The translations under genes and the position numbers were made by a program. This document shows positions 5,080 to 10,799 of a stretch of 10,799 nt of DNA, in pieces. Below the pieces are notes generated by a model. It was not told the DNA's origin. It searched no databases and saw nothing but the letters and a program-made list of their open reading frames with translations. Every line of letters begins with the position of its first letter. Position 1 is the first letter of the stretch. Origin of the DNA: Nitrospinota bacterium (GTDB taxonomy: Bacteria; Nitrospinota_A; UBA7883; JACRLM01); the NCBI GenBank assembly GCA_015231995.1, contig JADGAO010000100.1:1-10799 (forward strand). The letters run 5' to 3'.

Positions 5080-8000
5080 TCACGCCTTATCCAGCCTGAC
5101 ATGGCTATCATAGAAACTGACGCTACCGCCATGCGGGTCGAGCAGGCAGGTGTTTTTCAACGCCGGGTCTATCAACATGGCCGCATTGGCGTGCAATCCC
5201 GCGGATCGGTCGGATTCACCCTTTATGGTCTGTCCATTGATAATGATATCGGCCGATCCTGTCGCCCAATTGCCGAATCCCAGCGCAAAGCTGATCACCC
5301 CCGGCCTTATGGCCTGTGTGACGATGATCTTGCCGGTCATCGGCTTCTTGTTTCCGGCGCCGAGCATCCACTCGCCCAGCTTGTTTGTGGCGCTGGACAG
5401 CCTGACCATGTCTCCGGCCTTAAAGCCGAGCTTGTCAGCGTCTTGCTTGTTTATCAGTACCCCGTTTTCTGGCATCAGAGCCATCAGCCACGGATTGGCG
5501 ACTGTCCTGCTTTTTGTCTGCGATATGACGCGATGGGTAATCATGGCAAGATCATATCCGTTCTTCTGTTCTTTGAGATCATGGCCGAGGTAGTCCTGTA
5601 TCGGGATATATTTCGGATAGCCGGGAAATTTCTTTCCTGTGCCTGAATGGACGGTTCCGGCCGTTTTCTCCTGATAGAAGTTGATTAACGCGCCGTAAGG
5701 ATGGGCCACCATATCCTCCTTGTACCCCTTGGCGTGATCCTCGAACCTTCCTCCACGGTTGAGAAGATACACAACCTTGGGCCAAACAGCGTCGCCGATT
5801 ATTGATTTCCAGCGTTCAGCGTCGAAGATCGTTTTGGGAAGATGTTTGCGGGAGTTCATGAAAACCCCTATTTCCTCGGCGGATGCGTCCGGCAAGGCTC
5901 CTGACGCATCCGGCTTTTCCCCAAACGCAAGGTTGGCCAGGCATCGCATATAGAAATCGTCCGGATGTTTGAGGTTCTTTCCGTCCCCCAGGCCGTTGTC
6001 GCCAAAACCGGGCAGAGCCAACCGTTCGGCGATTCCCAGCATCATCGTTTCAAAGCAGATGGGGGCTTTAGCTCCGTAAACCTGACATTCTTCCGTGATT
6101 GGCGCAATTACAGGCTGGCGAACCGGTTGAACCTTGTTCGCCACGCAAGGGTGGCTTCCCTGGAACTCCCATCTCTCCAGATATGAGAGGTCGGGGAATA
6201 TGTAATCGGAGTACATAGAAGTCATGCCGACGAGTATGTCGCAGGTGATGAATAACGGAACCTTCGCCGTATCGCAAAGAATTTCGATGTTGGTCTGTCC
6301 GGCCGGCAATGAGTATGTCGGGGCGCCCATATACATAAAGATGACCTTGGCCGGATATGGATACGCGTCGCCGATGGATGGGATTATCTCCTGATAAACG
6401 TCGCTGGCATTTGGATACCAGTTGCGCCTGGCCGGGTACCCAGCGAATATCGAAGTCTTTTCATAGGCGACGCCGTGCCGGATGGAGCTTACGCCGAAGC
6501 TTGCGGTCTTGCCTGGATGGGCGTCCATCTTGAACAACTCGCCTTTGCCCATCGTATCGTATGTCGAGGCCTTGATCATCCCGCCTTTGTGATCGAAATT
6601 GCCGAGAAGCATGTTCACCGCATACCATGCGAACACGTTGTAAAAACCATTCGTGTGCTGGGACACGCCGCGATGGATATCCACCGCCGCCTGTTTGCCG
6701 CCGCTTGCAAGCTCTCTGGCGATGGCTATGGCGTCGTCGGCTTTGATATCCGATATCTGACACCACTCGGCGATAGATTTGGACATGACCTCTTCGGCTA
6801 AGATGGCAAATCCGGATTTCGCCTGCGTGCCGTCGGGAAGAGCAGTGCTCACCATGAGATCGCCGACAACCGGCGTTTTTTCGTCGTTTGGGTCAAAAGC
6901 GGTCGGTTTGCCGTTCACCATGACGACAAGAAACTTTTCCTCGTAATCCTTATCGTCCTTTGTTTTGCGCTTCTCGGCCTTGGCTATCCCGATATCCGCG
7001 GCTCGGATGAATTTGCCGGGCTTTCCATCCTTGACCTCCACAAGCCATGAAGCGTTAGTCCAGCTTGTCTCGCCGGCCTCCCGGGCCGCGGCCTTGTTGG
7101 CGCAGGAGAGGAACTTCGCGTCATATTTGTTGTTCTCCACCATCCAACGCATCATCGCCATCGCCAAAGCGGCGTCCGTCCCCGGTTTGACCGGCAACCA
7201 TTTCCACGCTTTGCCGGCCAATTTGCTGAATCTGGGATCGGCCACCGCGATTTTCGTCTTTCCGCTTGCAAGGTTCGCCGTGAGCCGGACGGCTCTGTTG
7301 GTGGGACCGTAGTTGGCTTCAAAAAGATTCGCTCCGACAAACAGGACGAATTTTGAATTCTCCGTGTCCGCCTGCCAGTAGAACTTTTTTCCTCCCGTGA
7401 ATTTGCCCTCTTCATACTGTTCGCTGAGGGCTTTGCCCGTGAAATAGAGCGAACCCTGGCAAACCGTCGTATGCCCATGAGCGTTGGTGGAGCCGAGCGC
7501 ATCGGCGAACCGCCTGTAAAAATCGGCCCGGCCGCCTTTCAACCGGCCCCATGAAATTACTATCTGATTGTTCTTCGGCCCAAGATCAGGATGCTCTGGA
7601 TCAATGAGCTTATCCAGATGATCCCTGAATTTGACCTTGAATTCCGCCAGAAGCGCGCTCTTTTTATCTTTGTCCTTTTCATCCCAATAAGCCTTTATGT
7701 CCTTGGCCATTTCCTTGGAAATGTCCGGCTCTTTTAACGCCATAAGGCTTTTTATGCCTTCGACATTCCGGTTTTCCTCTCCCTGAACACTCTTAAACAG
7801 CAGGCCTCCTTCGCATATCTCCTCCACAGCTTTCTCGAAGGGAATGGTTATCCACTTGTTCTCGCCGCGTTTTCCGGCCCGTTTGAGTACCTTGCGGATA
7901 CGGTAAGGATCATACGCCGTCTGTATTCCGGCGTGGCCTTTGGGGCAGATTGCCCCGTCCACAAGAACGGCGTCACGGACATCCGTTTTCATTGACAGAT

Positions 8001-8292
8001 GTGGAAGCATTGTCCAGGGAGAATATGGATTGCCGTCAATTTTGGTGACGACGCCGTCCTGAATCTTGCATTTGACGCCACACCCTGTGTTGCATTGCAA
8101 ACAGGAGGTGTATAAGACATTTTCGGGGGCCGCGATGGTGTACGCCGCGTCCGGCCTGTCACTATTCAAAATCGCGGAGGATTTTCCGGCTCCTTCAGAA
8201 ATTCCGGCGGCGTAGCTAAAGCCAAGCAACGCCCCGCCGGCAAGAAAGGAACGCCGATCCACAGAGGATAAGTCGCTTTTGTTTTCAGGCAT
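5080..8292 (-). CDS. ttrA: Tat-exported molybdopterin oxidoreductase, tetrathionate reductase A-like
   Basis: This 1070-residue catalytic subunit begins with a twin-arginine signal (VDRRSFLAGG, Arg13-Arg14). The FS0 [4Fe-4S] motif is Cys64-x2-Cys67-x3-Cys71-x44-Cys116 (CLQCNTGC, then CPKG). Cys278 in GHTTVCQGS is the likely Mo ligand. TtrA-like text includes DGNPYSPWT, VLKRAGKRGENKW, the charged insert with LIDPEHPDLGPKNNQ (about 190-242), VISQTKSRTVANPW and SVSFYDSHVR. The last ~160 residues form the molybdopterin-dinucleotide-binding domain. TtrA reduces tetrathionate to thiosulfate in the periplasm; selenate reductase SrdA and arsenate reductase ArrA are close relatives, so the substrate is inferred. 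The ATG at 8292 has GGGGGA seven bases upstream and starts 17 bases after the NrfD-like stop; an ATG at 8322 adds ten residues with no clear ribosome binding site. No dedicated Tat chaperone gene lies in the window. Confidence 0.85.
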   Translation of the reverse strand: MPENKSDLSSVDRRSFLAGGALLGFSYAAGISEGAGKSSAILNSDRPDAAYTIAAPENVLYTSCLQCNTGCGVKCKIQDGVVTKIDGNPYSPWTMLPHLSMKTDVRDAVLVDGAICPKGHAGIQTAYDPYRIRKVLKRAGKRGENKWITIPFEKAVEEICEGGLLFKSVQGEENRNVEGIKSLMALKEPDISKEMAKDIKAYWDEKDKDKKSALLAEFKVKFRDHLDKLIDPEHPDLGPKNNQIVISWGRLKGGRADFYRRFADALGSTNAHGHTTVCQGSLYFTGKALSEQYEEGKFTGGKKFYWQADTENSKFVLFVGANLFEANYGPTNRAVRLTANLASGKTKIAVADPRFSKLAGKAWKWLPVKPGTDAALAMAMMRWMVENNKYDAKFLSCANKAAAREAGETSWTNASWLVEVKDGKPGKFIRAADIGIAKAEKRKTKDDKDYEEKFLVVMVNGKPTAFDPNDEKTPVVGDLMVSTALPDGTQAKSGFAILAEEVMSKSIAEWCQISDIKADDAIAIARELASGGKQAAVDIHRGVSQHTNGFYNVFAWYAVNMLLGNFDHKGGMIKASTYDTMGKGELFKMDAHPGKTASFGVSSIRHGVAYEKTSIFAGYPARRNWYPNASDVYQEIIPSIGDAYPYPAKVIFMYMGAPTYSLPAGQTNIEILCDTAKVPLFITCDILVGMTSMYSDYIFPDLSYLERWEFQGSHPCVANKVQPVRQPVIAPITEECQVYGAKAPICFETMMLGIAERLALPGFGDNGLGDGKNLKHPDDFYMRCLANLAFGEKPDASGALPDASAEEIGVFMNSRKHLPKTIFDAERWKSIIGDAVWPKVVYLLNRGGRFEDHAKGYKEDMVAHPYGALINFYQEKTAGTVHSGTGKKFPGYPKYIPIQDYLGHDLKEQKNGYDLAMITHRVISQTKSRTVANPWLMALMPENGVLINKQDADKLGFKAGDMVRLSSATNKLGEWMLGAGNKKPMTGKIIVTQAIRPGVISFALGFGNWATGSADIIINGQTIKGESDRSAGLHANAAMLIDPALKNTCLLDPHGGSVSFYDSHVRLDKA

Positions 8293-8309
8293 TGGCTTTT
8301 CCCCCAACG

Positions 8310-9521
8310 TTATTGAAACCATTTCGTGGCGGCGAGGTTGACACGCCTGCCAACGTAAAATATCGCCATCCCCAGAGCGACCATGAATAAACCGATGAAA
8401 TATTCCATCGCCGTCGCGTTATATATATAGGTCAAACGCGGATGCTGAAAGGCTTCCTGTAATCCGGAAAGCTCGCTGACGGCCTGTCCCGGAATCAGCA
8501 CATTAAGCCGGACACTTACGAACATGACCGCAACCAGAGACGCCCCAATCGCCCACAATCCCTCCCTCTTCGATATGAGCAGAAGTAGTGGAAGCACTCC
8601 ACCGAGAATCAGATGAACAATCCAGAACACCCACCAGTATGGGCCGAACAATATCAAATCAAGAGAGCCAGAGTGTCCGCCGGGGTTCCAGTAGCTGATC
8701 GAGAATTCGGCCCATTCAAGGATGAAATAGGCCGCCATTCCACCGATAACGACTATCCGCAGGTTTTTTAGAACCTGGTGATATCCGTACTCATCTTTCA
8801 TGCCGTCAGCAGATTTTTTTGACGGGCCGATAAGAGTCTTTACCAGCAATAATAGGGCCGCTCCCGACGTTATGGCGGACACAAGAAACAGGATCGGAAG
8901 AATCGCGGAGTTCCAGGACTCCTTCGCCCCCACCACGCCAAAAAAGGCGCCGGATTGGCTCGGAATGATCGCACAGAAAAAGACGCCGGCCACAAGAAAC
9001 GGTTTGAGCCATTCTGTTTTTTCCTTATAGCTCAAATACCAGCATACGGCGGCGATCACTATGAATGCGTTATACATCCATGCGTTAAACGCCATCATGC
9101 TTGTGAAGTTTGGAGATGTAAGAACTCTGTAGGCGAGCTCCATATGCCCCATGTCAAGGAAGACTCCGAGCAGGGCCGGAAGCATCGCCGCAAAGCTGAG
9201 AATAATGGCGAGCCTTATAAAAGAGCGATGCTGGAAACCCGGCAGGTCGAGCAAATGACCAAGCGCCGCCAGCGCAAAAACACCACCAGCCATGCCAACG
9301 CCATGAAAGTAAAGCGCGATCCACAGTCCCCAAGGGACATATGATCCGTATCCGGCAGGGAGATGGCCGTAAAACATCCTTTGGCCCATGCCGACAAGCC
9401 CAGCGAGAAGGAACAGTATCCACACACTCCACAAGGCGGCTTTAATCTGCGGTGCGGCTTTCAAATTGTCGAAATACACTCCCTCGGATCCGGAGCTTGA
9501 AACCCCCGTGGTGTCAGCCAT
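8310..9521 (-). CDS. ttrC: NrfD/PsrC-type membrane quinol oxidase subunit, TtrC-like
   Basis: The 403-residue polytopic protein has roughly nine to ten hydrophobic helices, for example WSVWILFLLAGLVGMG near residue 31 and MEYFIGLFMVALGMAIFYV near the C-terminus. The pattern PWGLWIALYFHGVGMAGG (about 63-81) is characteristic of NrfD/PsrC/TtrC subunits, which oxidise quinol at the periplasmic face and hand electrons to an Fe-S partner. It has no signal peptide; the first ~25 residues are polar and probably cytoplasmic or a short soluble tail. It lies 12 bases after the Fe-S subunit gene and 17 bases before the molybdoenzyme, giving the B-C-A order of ttrBCA. At 403 residues it is longer than Salmonella TtrC (about 340). 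The ribosome binding site before the ATG is weak (GGGGGCGAG), suggesting translational coupling. Sequence alone does not distinguish it from subunits of other NrfD-linked complexes. Confidence 0.85.
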   Translation of the reverse strand: MADTTGVSSSGSEGVYFDNLKAAPQIKAALWSVWILFLLAGLVGMGQRMFYGHLPAGYGSYVPWGLWIALYFHGVGMAGGVFALAALGHLLDLPGFQHRSFIRLAIILSFAAMLPALLGVFLDMGHMELAYRVLTSPNFTSMMAFNAWMYNAFIVIAAVCWYLSYKEKTEWLKPFLVAGVFFCAIIPSQSGAFFGVVGAKESWNSAILPILFLVSAITSGAALLLLVKTLIGPSKKSADGMKDEYGYHQVLKNLRIVVIGGMAAYFILEWAEFSISYWNPGGHSGSLDLILFGPYWWVFWIVHLILGGVLPLLLLISKREGLWAIGASLVAVMFVSVRLNVLIPGQAVSELSGLQEAFQHPRLTYIYNATAMEYFIGLFMVALGMAIFYVGRRVNLAATKWFQ

Positions 9522-9533
9522 GACTCGCCCCCG

Positions 9534-10433
9534 CTAAATGTAGAAAACGTTGGGTTCTGTTTCTTTGTGCGGCAGAAGTGCGCGAACGTTGTTTTTGGCC
9601 ACCATCTCGACAACCAAGCTGTCAGGGTCATTCGCATCGCCGAAATATGTCGCCCGGCCTATGCAAGTCGTCACGCAAGTCGGCAATTGCCCCGCCTCCA
9701 GCCTGTGAAGGCAGAAATGACATTTCCTGGCGTTGCCCATTGGGGAGCCATGATTGGCCCTGCTCCAGCTTTTCCCATATTCAAAATTTGGTTTTTCCTC
9801 ATAAGGCGAGCTTCCAACCAATGGGTTTTCCTTGGCTTCTCCGGCTCCGAAAGCGGTTCCTTTGGAGTAATATTCGCCAAAATCGCTGGTTCTTGCGCCA
9901 TATGGACAGGCGGCGATGCAATATCTGCATCCGATACAAGCGTCATAATCAATAGCCACAACTCCGTCAGGACGTTTCCATGTCGCCTTCACCGGACATA
10001 CAGGAACACACGGAGGTTTGGAGCATTGCATGCAGGGCCGTGGAGTGAAAACGAGTTTTGTGTTTGGATACTGGCCGGATTCTTCGCTGATGACGGGACG
10101 ATAAACAACACCCGGCGGAAGCTTATTCTCCGCGACGCATCCGATAGTGCAAGCGGAACAACCAACGCACTTGCGCTGGTCTATCACCATGATCCACCGC
10201 CTGCTCTCCACCGGTTTGGCCATGGCTCGCGCCAAATCCCGTTGCATGCGAATGAGGATGTCTTCATTCTCGGAAGCTTTTTCAACAGCTCTGATTTTCA
10301 GGTTTCTTGCGGTTTCTTTTCCTGTGGTGTCTTTATCTGACGTGATAATACGATCTTTGATGACAACTGACGCGGAAGCCAGCGCACTCACCCCGACAAG
10401 CGCCCCCGCTCTTACAAATTCACGCCTGTTCAT
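9534..10433 (-). CDS. ttrB: Tat-exported 4x[4Fe-4S] ferredoxin subunit, TtrB-like
   Basis: This 299-residue electron-transfer subunit starts with a Tat motif (NRREFVRAG) and a hydrophobic stretch to about residue 26. Sixteen cysteines form four cluster motifs: CVGCSACTIGC (89-99), CMQCSKPPCVPVC (134-146), CIGCRYCIAAC (166-176), and CHFC (238-241) with CVTTC (253-257). This is the complete DmsB/NrfC/TtrB pattern, relaying electrons from the membrane quinol subunit to the molybdoenzyme in the periplasm. It is longer than the ~244-residue Salmonella TtrB because of a charged linker (about 31-80) and an insert between the third and fourth motifs (about 184-234). The ATG at 10433 has GAGGG six bases upstream; a TTG at 10439 would abut that site and is not preferred. 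It is first in the operon, 61 bases downstream of a 17-bp dyad and below a good promoter. Confidence 0.88.
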   Translation of the reverse strand: MNRREFVRAGALVGVSALASASVVIKDRIITSDKDTTGKETARNLKIRAVEKASENEDILIRMQRDLARAMAKPVESRRWIMVIDQRKCVGCSACTIGCVAENKLPPGVVYRPVISEESGQYPNTKLVFTPRPCMQCSKPPCVPVCPVKATWKRPDGVVAIDYDACIGCRYCIAACPYGARTSDFGEYYSKGTAFGAGEAKENPLVGSSPYEEKPNFEYGKSWSRANHGSPMGNARKCHFCLHRLEAGQLPTCVTTCIGRATYFGDANDPDSLVVEMVAKNNVRALLPHKETEPNVFYI

Positions 10434-10452
10434 AACCAACCCTCACTAACAT

Positions 10453-10525
10453 CCTTATTTTTAAGGCATTAGTCCTTTTGGCAAGATATGGCAAACAGGG
10501 CTTCCCTGTTATATCGGGAATATAA
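10453..10525 (-). promoter_or_regulatory. Stacked dyads and direct repeat in the ttr-like leader
   Basis: Four short elements lie around the predicted start site. TTATAT-N5-ATATAA (10509-10525) overlaps the -10 box. AACAGGG-N3-CCCTGTT (10494-10510) is a perfect 7-bp dyad beginning at about +1. A direct repeat TGGCAA-N4-TGGCAA (10479-10494) has a 10-bp period. CCTTA-N4-TAAGG (10453-10466) sits 20 bases above the ATG. Together they look like operator sites or leader hairpins controlling the respiratory operon. No match to a named regulator (Fnr, NarL, TtrR) is claimed. Confidence 0.45.
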
Positions 10526-10547
10526 GTCCGAAATATAAAAAAGTCAA
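10519..10547 (-). promoter_or_regulatory. Sigma-70-type promoter of the ttr-like operon
   Basis: Reading the minus strand, TTGACT (10547-10542) and TATATT (10524-10519) are separated by exactly 17 bases; each matches consensus at five of six positions. Transcription would start near 10512, giving a leader of about 80 bases before the ATG at 10433. It lies between tRNA-Gly and the operon, the only place a dedicated promoter could be. The -10 box is part of the dyad TTATAT-N5-ATATAA (10509-10525). Confidence 0.6.
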
Positions 10548-10599
10548 TTTCCCCAGCACATTTTCCCTGGATAGAACCCAGACGAAGACACAAAAGAAT

Positions 10600-10675
10600 T
10601 GGAGCGGGCGACGGGATTCGAACCCGCGACCCTCAGCTTGGGAAGCTGATGCTCTACCAGCTGAGCTACACCCGC
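10600..10675 (-). tRNA. tRNA-Gly (anticodon CCC)
   Basis: The minus strand folds into a complete cloverleaf. The acceptor is GCGGGTG paired with CGCCCGC (one T-G wobble); the D arm is GCTC-AGCTGGTA-GAGC. The anticodon stem is TCAGC/GCTGA around loop TTCCCAA, and the T arm is GCGGG-TTCGAAT-CCCGT. The anticodon CCC reads GGG (Gly), and the discriminator base U73 fits bacterial tRNA-Gly. The CCA end is encoded (10602-10600). It is transcribed towards the ttr-like operon, whose promoter begins some 53 bases beyond. Confidence 0.95.
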
Positions 10676-10687
10676 CCCGGCTTTGCG

Positions 10688-10715
10688 ATAATATACCACA
10701 TATATCCAAAATCAA
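10688..10715 (-). promoter_or_regulatory. Possible promoter of tRNA-Gly
   Basis: On the minus strand TTGATT (10715-10710) and TATTAT (10693-10688) are 16 bases apart, and the -10 box ends 12 bases before the mature tRNA 5' end. This would give a very short 5' leader for RNase P to remove. The -35 box is only a partial match. The rest of 10716-10799 shows no gene I can support. Confidence 0.35.
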
Positions 10716-10799
10716 GCTCAACCAAGAAAATGTTTCCGCCTTTTGCCTCCGCCTTGACATACGGGCCTGACATGACACAAAATGTTTTCTCGATTTTCA

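Noticed and set aside
5080..5082. TGA at the end of the molybdoenzyme as a selenocysteine or readthrough codon joining it to the porin scrap
   Set aside because: The protein already has a complete family-like C-terminus (SVSFYDSHVR), the catalytic ligand is an ordinary Cys far upstream, and I see no convincing SECIS-like hairpin right after the TGA.
4600..10675. Genomic island inserted at tRNA-Gly with a duplicated tRNA 3' end
   Set aside because: The operon does lie on the 3' side of the tRNA, but I found no repeat of the tRNA 3' end elsewhere in the window and no integrase gene.
10509..10778. Minus-strand ORF of 89 residues containing a GFESRRPL-like motif
   Set aside because: It runs through the tRNA-Gly gene; this peptide is a familiar artefact of translating the T arm and 3' end of tRNA genes.
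1..10799. CRISPR array, insertion sequence or phage genes
   Set aside because: No regularly spaced repeats, transposase, integrase or structural phage proteins were seen on either strand.

Overview
The window reads as chromosomal DNA from a free-living Gram-negative bacterium with versatile anaerobic or metal-linked respiration. Supporting this are two Tat-exported redox subunits, a predicted outer-membrane beta-barrel with a covalent haem, a NapC/NirT-type multihaem cytochrome and a remnant of an MtrB/PioB-type porin. A phylum cannot be assigned from sequence alone. The gene content and a dispersed repeat with GTCATYCTGA-type ends would fit lineages such as Desulfobacterota, Nitrospirota or Nitrospinota, but this is only an impression.

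Left part (1-1020): two minus-strand housekeeping genes, pyrE (orotate phosphoribosyltransferase) and then a single-domain cytoplasmic rhodanese. A small hairpin overlaps the rhodanese ribosome binding site. A divergent intergenic region (997-1244) separates pyrE from a tightly packed plus-strand cluster. That cluster holds a secreted monohaem cytochrome fused to a predicted outer-membrane porin (Cyc2-like), a phosphoglycolate-phosphatase-type HAD hydrolase and a YkgJ-like cysteine cluster protein. The genes are 5 and 7 bases apart and probably co-transcribed.

Middle (3585-4737): a convergent junction carries a 113-bp inverted-repeat element. Next come two overlapping minus-strand genes, a tetrahaem NapC/NirT-like cytochrome (with an unusual CX4CH fourth site) and a 67-residue two-helix membrane protein. 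A strong intrinsic terminator at 4676-4710 ends the next operon.

Right part (4738-10439): a minus-strand operon in the order B-C-A. It encodes a Tat-exported 4x[4Fe-4S] protein, a NrfD/PsrC-type membrane quinol subunit and a Tat-exported molybdopterin oxidoreductase of about 1070 residues in the TtrA/SrdA/ArrA branch. Both architecture and order match tetrathionate reductase TtrBCA, and the selenate reductase SrdBCA has the same layout, so the substrate is not proven. Directly after the molybdoenzyme stop lies the last ~100 residues of an MtrB/PioB-type porin whose 5' part is missing, followed by the terminator. Upstream of the operon is a good sigma-70-type promoter surrounded by stacked dyads and a direct repeat, then tRNA-Gly(CCC).

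Working model (inference): quinol is oxidised by the membrane NrfD-like subunit, and electrons pass through the Fe-S subunit to the periplasmic molybdoenzyme. Independently, the NapC-like cytochrome and the Cyc2-like protein could move electrons between the quinone pool, periplasm and cell surface. The porin scrap suggests that an outer-membrane conduit once belonged to this locus.
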